A stretch of DNA of 64,000 nucleotides from Pseudomonas sp. AL03. GTDB taxonomy: Bacteria; Pseudomonadota; Gammaproteobacteria; Pseudomonadales; Pseudomonadaceae. Shown here piece after piece: positions 54,239 to 62,721 of the stretch. Positions within the stretch are counted from its first letter, which is position 1. The number at the start of each line of letters is the position of its first letter. The notes beneath the pieces are model-generated. The model did no database searches, was not told the DNA's origin, and was given only the letters and a program-made list of their open reading frames with translations. Location of the stretch: assembly GCF_029960815.1 (NCBI RefSeq), contig NZ_JASBRE010000005.1, positions 1 through 64,000 on the forward strand, read 5' to 3'. Both the position numbers and the translations under genes were made by a program.

Positions 54239-55024
54239 ATGGAATTCGGTAATTTCGGTTTAGTCGTTGCAGGTCTGGTAGTCGGCTTTATTGTCGGGAT
54301 GACTGGCGTGGGTGGCGGTTCGTTGATGACCCCCATTCTGTTGTGGTTCGGCGTCAATCCGGCCACTGCAGTGGGCACGGATTTGCTGTACGCAGCGATT
54401 ACCAAGTCCAGTGGCGTGCTGGTTCACAGAAAGAACAAGAACATCGACTGGGCAATTACCGGTTGGTTGACCCTCGGCAGTGTGCCGGCGGTGGCGCTGA
54501 CGCTGTGGTTCCTGAGCACCTTGCAGACATCGCCCGAGGCGATGAACGCTGTTATCAAACAGGCGTTGGGCTTTGTATTGTTTGCAACGGCGCTGGCGAT
54601 TTTCTTCAAGAAACGCCTGCTCGATTTCGCCCATAAGCGTGCGGGTGGCAATTACAACCCCAGCGGCAACCGCTTGAATGTACTGACCGTGATCACCGGC
54701 CTGGTCCTCGGCACCATGGTTGCCCTGACCTCCATCGGCGCTGGCGCCCTGGGCACCGTGGCATTGTTCATTCTTTATCCGCTGCTGCCGACCCGCCGTC
54801 TGGTGGGCACGGAAATCGCGCACGCCGTACCGCTGACCTTGGTTGCAGGCCTCGGCCATGCGAGCATGGGCAACATGGATTGGCACGTGCTGGGTTACTT
54901 GCTGGTCGGTTCGCTGCCGGGGATTTACCTGGGCAGCCACCTGACGGGCCGCATCTCCGATGAAGTGTTGCGTCCTTGCCTGGCCACGATGCTGGTGCTG
55001 ATCGGTTACAAGCTGGCCTTTTAG
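54239..55024 (+). CDS. TSUP family permease (TauE/SafE type)
   Basis: The 261-residue inner-membrane protein has about eight membrane segments and the duplicated TSUP motifs FIVGMTGVGGGSLMTPILL and LGTMVALTSIGAGALGTVAL. The family carries sulfite, sulfoacetate or other organosulfur anions out of or into the cell. ATG 54239 is chosen; in-frame GTGs at 54227 and 54233 are possible. The region upstream is AT-rich (ATAAGTGGTTATAAGAAAAA), compatible with control by a CysB-like activator, but that is speculative. Confidence 0.85.
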   Translation: MEFGNFGLVVAGLVVGFIVGMTGVGGGSLMTPILLWFGVNPATAVGTDLLYAAITKSSGVLVHRKNKNIDWAITGWLTLGSVPAVALTLWFLSTLQTSPEAMNAVIKQALGFVLFATALAIFFKKRLLDFAHKRAGGNYNPSGNRLNVLTVITGLVLGTMVALTSIGAGALGTVALFILYPLLPTRRLVGTEIAHAVPLTLVAGLGHASMGNMDWHVLGYLLVGSLPGIYLGSHLTGRISDEVLRPCLATMLVLIGYKLAF

Positions 55025-55190
55025 CCGACACAGGTTCCAGAAACAAACCACCTCCTGCAACGTATAGGTGCTACGGTGGAAAGCCCGCCTTCATTTACCC
55101 GTGAATGACCTGTCGGCATTTCCCCGTGATCGACAAGAGGTGGCACGTGTACACGCTAATTGCTGAATATCAAAGCCGCGAAGCCGGGTA

Positions 55191-55808
55191 TTGCTTCGAC
55201 AGACTGTCGTGACCGCCCCGCCCAAAAGCCTGCCGCTGATTCTCAGTGAGCTGCGCACCGCCACGACCCGGCAGCATCAAGTGCTGGAAAAACGCATTCC
55301 GTTTTTCACCGCCGATTTATTGCTCTACACCCGCCTGATCGAGGCCTACTACGGTTTTTATCGGCCGCTGGAAAACCTGCTGTTCCCGGTGGCGATGACC
55401 ATTCCCGGTCTGGACTGGCTGATTCGTAGCAAAACCCCGTCGCTTGAAGCCGATCTGTATGCCTTGGGGCTGGACGCTGGCGCCATCGATGCCATCCCCC
55501 TCTGCCAGTTTTCCTTTCAGCCCCGCTCCATTGCCGATGTGCTGGGTGTGTTGTACGTCCTTGAAGGGGCGACGCTGGGCGGGCAATCGCTGCACAACGG
55601 CTTGCACTCGCGCCTCGGTGTCGACGAACACACGGGCGGCCGTTTTTTTGCGGTGTACGGCACGTCGACCTTGCTGATGTGGCGCGGTTTCCTGAAGTGC
55701 CTGTATGAGGTGTGCGACCCCGCTGAACGGGCGGCGTCGGTGACCGCAGCCCAGGCGACGTTCGAGGCCTTCGAAGGTTGGCTTGAGCGCTGCGAGGTAT
55801 TGGTATGA
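55191..55808 (+). CDS. bphO: BphO, biliverdin-forming haem oxygenase
   Basis: The enzyme opens haem to biliverdin, the chromophore of the phytochrome encoded next. The 205-residue protein has the proximal His in TTRQHQVLEKR and the distal-helix Gly motif YVLEGATLGGQSL. The start is uncertain: TTG at 55191 opens the frame and a GTG at 55209 is also possible; neither has a strong ribosome site. Its stop overlaps the phytochrome ATG (ATGA), giving a coupled bphO-bphP operon. Confidence 0.88.
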   Translation: MLRQTVVTAPPKSLPLILSELRTATTRQHQVLEKRIPFFTADLLLYTRLIEAYYGFYRPLENLLFPVAMTIPGLDWLIRSKTPSLEADLYALGLDAGAIDAIPLCQFSFQPRSIADVLGVLYVLEGATLGGQSLHNGLHSRLGVDEHTGGRFFAVYGTSTLLMWRGFLKCLYEVCDPAERAASVTAAQATFEAFEGWLERCEVLV

Positions 55809-58038
55809 ATCGCCTCACTGATGAGCAACTCGACGCCGCGCTCGCCGAATGCGCCCGCGAGGCGATCCGGATTCCGGGGTCGATCCAGCCCCATGGCGTT
55901 CTGCTGGTCCTGAGTGAGCCTGAGTTGATCATCCAGCAGATCAGCCGCAATTGTGCGTCGTTGCTCGGTCAGACGGCGGCGGCTTTATTGCAGCAACCGT
56001 TGACGATGCTGTCGGGTGCCACGGCGGCAGAGCAGGTCCGTCAGGCGCTGTTGTTGGATGACCTGGAGGAAGCCAATCCGTTGTTGCTGGAGATGGCAGG
56101 GCGGGGATTCAACGGATCGCTCAACCGACATGACGGCGTGATTATTCTTGAGCTGGAGCCGTTGCACGACGTTGCGTCGGACAACACCGGCATGCTGCTT
56201 CGGGCCTTGCGGCGGATGCAGGCCGCCAGTACGCTGGACGACTTGTACACCGTCAGTGTCGATGAAATTCGCCGCCTGACCGGCTTCGACCGGGTGATGA
56301 TTTATCGCTTCCAGCCGGCGGGGCATGGGCAAGTCATCAGCGAGGCGCTGGGCGGGGTTCTGCCCGGTTACCGGGGCAATGTTTCCCCGCCTCGGACATT
56401 CCCCCGCAGGCGCGTGAGCTGTATCGCCTGAACTGGATTCGGGTGATCCCGGATGCGCGTTATGTGCCGGTGCCGATTCTTCCGGTGTTGCGCCCTGACA
56501 CCGGACAGCCGCTGGACCTGGGTTTTTCGGTCCTGCGCAGCGTGTCGCCGGTGCACTGCCAGTACCTGGAAAACATGGGCGTGCGGGCCTCCATGAGCTT
56601 GTCTTTGCTTGCGAACGATCAGCTTTGGGGGCTGATCACGTGTGCCCATCCTGAACCGTTGCTGGTGAGCCATTCGGTGCGCACGATGTGCGCCGCGATC
56701 GCCCAGTTGCTCAGCGTGCAGATCACGGCACTGCACACCCGGGACGAACAGCGCCAGCGTGAACAGAAATCCCGGCTGCTCAATGAACTGACCGCAGCGA
56801 TGCGCCTGGCTGACCGCGATGTGCTGGAGGGGTTGCTCAACCACCCGGAGCCATTGCAAGCCCTGACCGGGGCCAGTGGCGTCGCCGTATTGATCGAAGA
56901 CCGCTTGCAGCTGTTCGGTGAGTGCCCGACGGTTGAGCAGGTACGCGCGCTTTACCTGTGGGTGCGCGAGCAGTGCCTGAAAAGCGGCGAGCCGCTGTTG
57001 ACCGACCACCTGCAAGGCCTGCACGGTGCCAGCGCCCTCTACAGTGACGTGGCCAGCGGTCTGCTGGCGTTCGTGCTGCCCAAACCGGTGGACAACGGCG
57101 TCCTGTGGTTCCGCCCGCAACTGCGCTCCAGCCGGAAGTGGAGCGGCAATCCTGATGAGCATTTCAGTGCCGGAGACGACAACCGTTTGCAACCGCGTAC
57201 TTCCTTTGCGCTGTGGGAACAGCAAGTGGAGGGCAGGGCGCGCGAATGGAGCGCGGCGGATACTTATGCGGTCAAAGAGCTACGCCGCAGTGCCATCGAA
57301 AACGACCTCGCCCGTCAGGTGCTCCGCGAGCATGAAGCCGTCCGCAAGCGTGATGAGTTGGTGGCGGTGGTATCCCATGACCTGCGCAATCCCATGACCA
57401 TTATCATCATGCAATGCGGAATGATGCAGCGCCTGGTTGCCAGGGACGAAGGCAAGCATACCGTGCGCCTGAGCGCGGCCCTGGGCACCATGGAGCAAGC
57501 CACCGCAAGGATGAACACCCTGATTGCCGATTTGCTGGACAAGTCGAAACTCGATGCAGGCAAGTACCCACTCGAGTGCAAGCCGCTGGATGTGGTCAAA
57601 CTGCTTCAAGAGGTCTGTGGGTTGCTGGTGACCCTCACGTCCCACAAAAACATCGAGCTCAACTGCAGCAGTTCTGAAGGATTGAGCATCGACGCCGATC
57701 CCCAACGGTTGTTCCAGGTGCTGTCGAACCTGTTGGGCAACGCGGTTAAATTCACCCCCTCGGGCGGACGTATTGACCTCAGCGCCCGCCAGGTAGACGG
57801 CAAGGTACTGATCTCGGTGCGCGACAATGGCGGTGGTATCCACGCCGTGCATTTGCCGCACATCTTCGAGCGCTACTGGTCGGTTCGTGACGGTAATCCC
57901 AACGGCAGTGGCCTGGGGTTGTACATCTGCCGCAGCATCGTGCAGGCCCATGGCGGAGAGCTTTGGGCCGAGAGCGAACCGGGGATTGGCAGCGTGTTTA
58001 CCTTTTCCATTCCGGCGTTAGTGGCTGACGCGGCTTAG
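55805..58038 (+). pseudogene. bphP: Bacteriophytochrome histidine kinase, one-base frameshift
   Basis: The 5' frame gives the PAS and start of the GAF domain, with the chromophore-binding Cys16 in LAECARE and REAIRIPGSIQPHG. It then turns to nonsense after VLPGYRG and stops at 56431. The rest continues in another frame with PASDIPPQARELYRLNW (the conserved DIP motif), VHCQYLENMG, the PHY-tongue PRTSFALWE and a kinase with VVSHDLRNPM and GSGLGLYICRSIV. Adding one G to the GGGG run at about 56373 restores a single 744-residue phytochrome. As sequenced, no full-length light sensor is made. Confidence 0.88.
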
Positions 58039-58403
58039 GGGCGGGTCAGAATCTCCAGCAGATGCCCGTCCGGGTCATCGAAATAAACCCGCCGGCCACC
58101 GCCGTAATCGTTGATCTCGTTCGGTCGTTGCTTGCCGGGGTCGGCCCACCAGGGTTGTTTTCGTGCTTGCAGGCGGGCGAAGGCCGCATCGAAATCGTCG
58201 TCACCGATCAAAAACGCGTAGTGCTGGGAGGCAATCGGCGGGTCATTGTCGTAGAAGTCCAGTGACACACCGTTGTCGAACGTGACGATCAGCATCGGGC
58301 CGAAGGGTTCGGGGCTGGGCAGGCCGAGGATTTCTGCCAGGTAGTTTGCTGATGTCTGCTGGTCGCGGCACCAGACAATGGTGTGGTTCAGCTGAGCGCT
58401 CAT
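58035..58403 (-). CDS. VOC (glyoxalase-like) family protein
   Basis: The 122-residue protein is a single vicinal-oxygen-chelate unit of two beta-alpha-beta modules. Candidate metal ligands are His7 (QLNHTIVW), His at ASQHYAFLIG and Glu in GHLLEILTRP. It probably forms a dimer. It could be a dioxygenase, a glyoxalase or a resistance protein, and cannot be assigned further. It overlaps the end of bphP by four bases on the opposite strand. Confidence 0.88.
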   Translation of the reverse strand: MSAQLNHTIVWCRDQQTSANYLAEILGLPSPEPFGPMLIVTFDNGVSLDFYDNDPPIASQHYAFLIGDDDFDAAFARLQARKQPWWADPGKQRPNEINDYGGGRRVYFDDPDGHLLEILTRP

Positions 58404-58583
58404 TCACAGGTCCTCACGGCGGATCAGGGCGTTGTTGTTGCGCGATGAGATTAGCTCAGCCTGTTGCGCAATGACCGCCCTGACCTAAGCTTGGGGCAAG
58501 GCGAGAGACAATTGCGGTGCGTCACCCGGAACGAACGCCGCGATGCGCAATCATTAGAGCGTGGATATCAAAAGGAGATGCGC

Positions 58584-59138
58584 ATGCTCATCAGGTCATT
58601 GACCCTGACTACCCTGCTGGCTTTCGCCGGCCCCTTGTTCGCTGCCGACAGCGACTCACCTCTGGATATGGACAAGGGCAGGTCCCGGCCACTGATTGTC
58701 ATCGCTCCGAGCACGGTCGACCCCACGTGGGTCAGCCTTAAAAAGTCGCTGGATGAGCCGGCCAACCGCAAGGGTTTCACCGAGCGAAACATGGTCCTGT
58801 ACACCGTGCTCAATTTGATGGGCCAGCGCGACGGCAAAGACTTGGGTCCACAAGACACGGCGGCATTGATCCGCTCGCTCAAGTTGGGGGCCGGCGCTAA
58901 GAGCAAAGTCATCCTGGTGGGCAAGGACGGGGAAAAGAAATTCGAGAGTTCGGGGGATGAATCAAAATCGGTCGATTTGAAGAAAATTTTCGAGACCATC
59001 GACGCGTTGCCAGTGACCGAGAAAGAAACTGCTGCACCGACGGTCGCGACGCCCGTTGTAGCCGAACCGGCCACCAAGGGTGCCAAAGGCGCAAAACCGG
59101 GCAAACCAGCCAAGCCCCCTGAAATGCCGGACGATTAA
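58584..59138 (+). CDS. Exported DUF4174-like protein
   Basis: The 184-residue protein has a signal peptide (MLIRSLTLTTLLAFAGPLFA) and a thioredoxin-fold-like mature domain with RPLIVIAPSTVDPTWVSLKK, RNMVLYTVLNLMG and KVILVGKDGEKKF, followed by a Lys/Pro/Ala-rich tail from about residue 140. The first part corresponds to DUF4174. I chose the ATG at 58584 because AAAGGAG lies at the right distance; the ATG at 58578 touches that site. Function is unknown. A strong terminator follows. Confidence 0.83.
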   Translation: MLIRSLTLTTLLAFAGPLFAADSDSPLDMDKGRSRPLIVIAPSTVDPTWVSLKKSLDEPANRKGFTERNMVLYTVLNLMGQRDGKDLGPQDTAALIRSLKLGAGAKSKVILVGKDGEKKFESSGDESKSVDLKKIFETIDALPVTEKETAAPTVATPVVAEPATKGAKGAKPGKPAKPPEMPDD

Positions 59139-59150
59139 ACGCAGACTTTT

Positions 59151-59184
59151 GTAGCAGCTGGCGCAGCCTGCGCCAGCTGCTACA
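59151..59184. repeat. Short family C palindrome
   Basis: GTAGCAGCTGGCGCAG and CTGCGCCAGCTGCTAC are perfect arms joined by CC, the outer arms of the family C repeat without its inner part. Confidence 0.85.
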
Positions 59185-59189
59185 ACAAT

Positions 59190-59226
59190 GAAAAATGGGC
59201 GACCTCTGGAGGTCGCCCATTTTTTT
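59190..59226 (+). terminator. Rho-independent terminator after DUF4174
   Basis: AAAAATGGGCGACCT and AGGTCGCCCATTTTT form a 15-bp stem around CTGG, ending in seven T. It can also act on the minus strand. It lies about 50 bp after the DUF4174 gene. Confidence 0.92.
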
Positions 59227-59450
59227 GCTCGGCTGTTGCTAAAAAACCGGGTGTTCCAGGGAGAGATGTATTGGCTTCTATTGGTCTCGGAAATGTCCTT
59301 CAAGTCCTGTCGGACTTCATGAACTGGTATCTGTCAGAGCGCACCGCTAGCCTTCGACAGCCACCGCAAAATCGCGGTCGGACGTGGGAGTCCGCGACAC
59401 TGAGGGATCCAGGGACGAAAAACACCGATGGCACAAAAGGAGCCTTGTCT

Positions 59451-59819
59451 GTGAAAAAATTCAGCCAGAATCAACCGCAAACCCTAACCGACGCCGATCA
59501 TTTCGGTCCCGCGAAGCTGTGTGAAACCTCAAAAGACGCAGTCATTCGAAGTCCCAGGCGTACCGCCACGACCAAGCAGATCTTCACTGTTGCCCCCGGT
59601 GTCGACACACTAGCCCTGCTAAATCAGGCCTGTGAAACCCTTGCCTCCCTGAATGTCCTGATTGCGAATTTTACCGGCAAACTGGAAGGCTCGAACCGCA
59701 ATGTGCTGCTGTCGATTCAGCCATTGGCGTCGGTCGCCGAGTTGTTGGTGAATCAGGCACGGGAAAATCTTGATCCGAGAAGCGATGCGCCTGACGCTCA
59801 GCCGCCGACTCGGCATTGA
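59451..59819 (+). CDS. DUF6124 family protein
   Basis: The 122-residue product starts at a GTG with AAAAGGAG nine bases upstream. It has a polar N-terminal half with KKFSQNQPQTLTDADHFGPA and a C-terminal part IFTVAPGVDTLALLNQACET followed by ANFTGKLEGSNRNVLLS and LLVNQARENLDP. This IFTVAPG/NV.L pattern is that of the many DUF6124 proteins in Pseudomonas, of unknown function. The open frame extends 180 bp upstream from 59271 but that part shows no family likeness. Confidence 0.8.
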   Translation: MKKFSQNQPQTLTDADHFGPAKLCETSKDAVIRSPRRTATTKQIFTVAPGVDTLALLNQACETLASLNVLIANFTGKLEGSNRNVLLSIQPLASVAELLVNQARENLDPRSDAPDAQPPTRH

Positions 59820-59884
59820 GCTGACGCAGTATCGACAAGGGGCGACCTCAAAGGGGGCGGACATTTTTCTGCCCGCTAGAGATC

Positions 59885-60048
59885 TGTAGCAGCTGCCGAG
59901 CCTGCGAGGCTGCGTTCGGCTCGGCTCGGTCCGCGCTCGGGCGAAGCAGTCGTAAAACATGCAACCGCGTTCTTTCAGGAAAACCCATTAGCCGGATGGC
60001 GACCGCTCCGCGCTCGAACGCAGCCTCGCAGGCTCGGCAGCTGCTACG
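59885..60048. repeat. Long palindromic intergenic repeat, family C, with degraded centre
   Basis: TGTAGCAGCTGCCGAGCCTG and CAGGCTCGGCAGCTGCTAC are the outer arms. In contrast to the copy at 40646, the inner arms are unequal: the left holds an extra CGGCT repeat (CTCGGCTCGGTCC) and the right has lost part of its partner. It fills the gap between the convergent DUF6124 and beta-lactamase genes. Confidence 0.82.
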
Positions 60049-60066
60049 AGAAATCGCGCTTCTCGG

Positions 60067-61224
60067 CTACTTGGCCAGTGCGCTCAATATTTTGTGTGCG
60101 ATCTTGATTCGCTCAGGGATCGGGTAGTTTTTGTTGGCCAGGATTACGATGCCGATGTCTTTCGACGGTACGTACGCCACGTAGGCACCGAAGCCGCTCG
60201 TTGAACCGGTTTTGTTGATCAGCACGCTTTTCGGTTGAGGTTGCGGCGGGTTCAGCCACTGGACTTCGTGAGCCTCCATCGCCATCTGCGTCGAGTTACC
60301 CGCCAGCAATGTATCGAGGGTGACCGGGTAGTTGTAGAACTCCCAGCCCAACCCCTGAGTCATCTCGCCCACCTTGTAGTAACCGGAATGCGTCGTGGCG
60401 ACTGCCCGCTGCAGCGGATCTTCAAGGCTGGTCGGTTTCATGTTCGCTTCAACATAACGAATCAGGTCCGCGGCGCTGGTTTTCACGCCATAAGCCTCCG
60501 AATCCAGTGTCCCCGGCCCAACCCGCACAGGTTTGTCATCCTTGTTGTAACCCTGAGCGTAAAGTCCCATTTGAGCCTGTGGCACCTTGAGGTAGGTGTG
60601 CTTTAGCCCGAGTTTCGGCAGCAGGGACGTCTCCATCAGCTCATCAAACGGCTGGCCCATGCTTTTGGCCGCCAGATAACCGAACAACCCCAGACTCGGG
60701 TTTGAATACTGTCGATGGGTGCCGGCGGCATAGGTCGGTTTCCACTGCTTGAAATAGCCGAGCATCTTGTCCGGTGCATCGTCATCCTCGGGGAATTGCA
60801 GCGGCAGTCCGCCAGCGCTGTAGGTGCCCAGTTGCAGCACGCTGATGTTATCGAACGCGCTGCCACGCAGTTCCGGCAGAACGCTGCTGGCCTTGTCGGA
60901 CAGGGACAGTTTGCCAGTGGCCTGAGCGTAGGCGGCGAGGGTAGCGGTGAAGGTTTTGCTCACCGAACCGATCTCGAACAGGGTGTTTTCAGTGACGGGT
61001 TGTGCGCTCTCTTTCGAAGCCACGCCGTAGTTAAAGTAATACGGCTTTCCGTTGACGGTCACGGCCACGGCTATTCCGGGAACGGCCTGGGCTTGCATGA
61101 CCGGTCGTACGGCGGCATTCACCACCGTCTCGATTTGATCCTGTGCGACACATTGGCCGGTGGCGAGTACCGCCACGCAAACGGCGAGAGTCTTCAGCCT
61201 ATCCATGTTGGTTTTGTCCGTCAT
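60067..61224 (-). CDS. ampC: Class C beta-lactamase (AmpC type)
   Basis: This periplasmic serine beta-lactamase has 385 residues, as expected. It has a signal peptide ending near VAQ at about residue 28, the active-site motif SVSK with Ser87, the Tyr-Ser-Asn motif in HRQYSNPSLGLFG, and KTGSTSGFGAYVAY near the C-terminus. It hydrolyses mainly cephalosporins; the spectrum cannot be told from here. Starts at 61224 and 61206 are both possible. No divergent ampR-like regulator gene is next to it, so induction, if any, must act through a distant gene. Confidence 0.92.
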   Translation of the reverse strand: MTDKTNMDRLKTLAVCVAVLATGQCVAQDQIETVVNAAVRPVMQAQAVPGIAVAVTVNGKPYYFNYGVASKESAQPVTENTLFEIGSVSKTFTATLAAYAQATGKLSLSDKASSVLPELRGSAFDNISVLQLGTYSAGGLPLQFPEDDDAPDKMLGYFKQWKPTYAAGTHRQYSNPSLGLFGYLAAKSMGQPFDELMETSLLPKLGLKHTYLKVPQAQMGLYAQGYNKDDKPVRVGPGTLDSEAYGVKTSAADLIRYVEANMKPTSLEDPLQRAVATTHSGYYKVGEMTQGLGWEFYNYPVTLDTLLAGNSTQMAMEAHEVQWLNPPQPQPKSVLINKTGSTSGFGAYVAYVPSKDIGIVILANKNYPIPERIKIAHKILSALAK

Positions 61225-61254
61225 TGATTCGATTGCGCGCCATTTTAGGGTGTT

Positions 61255-61307
61255 AAACGCTCCGCTCCGAGCGTTTTTTAAACCCGGCCGCCCATAGGCG
61301 GGCCGGG
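61255..61307. terminator. Tandem hairpins between gudD and ampC
   Basis: AAACGCTC and GAGCGTTT (stem of 8 bp at 61255-61276, with a T-run on the plus strand) stand beside CCCGGCC/GGCCGGG arms (61283-61307) that would end the minus-strand gudPD transcript. No strong T-run follows the second hairpin on the minus strand. Confidence 0.55.
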
Positions 61308-61340
61308 CTGATTGTTAACAGGCCAGGCGCGACCGCTGAT

Positions 61341-62690
61341 TCAGCGCACCAGACACGGCCGCTTGTTATCGAACGTCCATCCCGGTATCAGAAACTGCAT
61401 CGCCACGCTGTCATCCCGTGCGCCCAATCCCATGCCTTTGTACAGCTCATGGGCCTTGGCCAGCTGATCCATGTCCAGTTCGACGCCCAACCCGGGTTTC
61501 TTCGGCACCTGCACGCAGCCGCCGACGATTTGCAGCGGCGCTTTGGTCAGGCGTTGACCGTCCTGCCAGATCCAGTGGGTGTCGATGGCGGTGATTTCTC
61601 CCGGTGCCGCCGCCGCGACGTGGGTGAACATGGCCAGGGAAATATCGAAGTGGTTGTTGGAATGCGAGCCCCAGGTCAGGCCCCATTCATGGCACATCTG
61701 CGCCACGCGGACCGAGCCCTGCAGGGTCCAGAAGTGCGGGTCGGCCAACGGGATATCCACCGATTGCAACTGGATCGCGTGGCCCATTTCCCGCCAGTCG
61801 GTGGCGATCATGTTGGTGGCGGTTTTCAGACCCGTGGCACGACGGAACTCAGCCATGACTTCACGTCCGGAATAACCGTTCTCTGCGCCGCACGGATCTT
61901 CGGCGTAAGCCAACACATGATGCTGATCCCGGCACAGGCGAATGGCTTCTTTGAGTGACCACGCGCCGTTCGGATCAAGGGTAATGCGCGCGTCGGGGAA
62001 GCGTTCGGCCAGGGCGGTGACGGCTTCGATTTCTTCATCACCGCTGAGCACGCCGCCCTTGAGTTTGAAGTCCTTGAACCCGTAACGGGCGTGGGCGGCT
62101 TCGGCCAGGCGGACGACGGCGTCGGCGGTCATGGCCTTTTCGTGACGCACGCGAAACCAGTCGTTGTCGGCGTCCGGTTCGCTGCGGTAGGCCAGATCGG
62201 TTTCGTTGCGATCACCGACATAAAACAGGTAACCGAGCATCTTCACTTCGTCGCGTTGCTGGCCTTCACCGAGCAGGGCGGCCACCGGCACGTCCAGGTG
62301 CTGACCCAAGAGATCAAGCAGCGCAGCTTCAAGGCCAGTGACGGCGTGGATGGTGATGCGCAAATCGAACGTCTGTAGACCGCGACCGCCGACGTCGCGA
62401 TCAGCGAAAGTCTGGCGCACCTGATTGAGGATCTTTTGGTAAGTGCCAATCGGACTGCCGACCACCCACTCACGAGCGTCTTCGAGGGTCTGGCGAATGC
62501 GCTCGCCGCCCGGTACTTCACCGACGCCAGTGTGACCGGCGTTGTCCTTGAGGATCACGATGTTGCGGGTGAAAAACGGCCCGTGAGCGCCGCTCAGGTT
62601 GAGCAGCATGCCATCGTGGCCGGCCACCGGGACAACCTGCATGCTGATGATGATCGGGGCTTTTGCGGCTTCTTGTGCGTTCATTTTCAT
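61341..62690 (-). CDS. gudD: D-glucarate dehydratase
   Basis: The enzyme converts D-glucarate to 5-keto-4-deoxyglucarate in sugar-acid catabolism. It is an enolase-superfamily member of 449 residues, the family length, with the Lys acid/base in FKDFKLKGG, metal ligands in [23 protein letters not shown] and the [10 protein letters not shown] stretch, and the His base in [13 protein letters not shown] 62690 follows GAAGGAC closely; ATG 62684 is also possible. gudP lies 31 bp upstream on the same strand, so the two form an operon. Confidence 0.93.
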   Translation of the reverse strand: MKMNAQEAAKAPIIISMQVVPVAGHDGMLLNLSGAHGPFFTRNIVILKDNAGHTGVGEVPGGERIRQTLEDAREWVVGSPIGTYQKILNQVRQTFADRDVGGRGLQTFDLRITIHAVTGLEAALLDLLGQHLDVPVAALLGEGQQRDEVKMLGYLFYVGDRNETDLAYRSEPDADNDWFRVRHEKAMTADAVVRLAEAAHARYGFKDFKLKGGVLSGDEEIEAVTALAERFPDARITLDPNGAWSLKEAIRLCRDQHHVLAYAEDPCGAENGYSGREVMAEFRRATGLKTATNMIATDWREMGHAIQLQSVDIPLADPHFWTLQGSVRVAQMCHEWGLTWGSHSNNHFDISLAMFTHVAAAAPGEITAIDTHWIWQDGQRLTKAPLQIVGGCVQVPKKPGLGVELDMDQLAKAHELYKGMGLGARDDSVAMQFLIPGWTFDNKRPCLVR

Positions 62691-62721
62691 GTCCTTCAAA
62701 ACTGTGCTCTCGCATGAGTGT

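Noticed and set aside
59271..59450. N-terminal extension of the DUF6124 frame
   Set aside because: The extra 60 codons show no family likeness, and a good ribosome site stands before the GTG at 59451.
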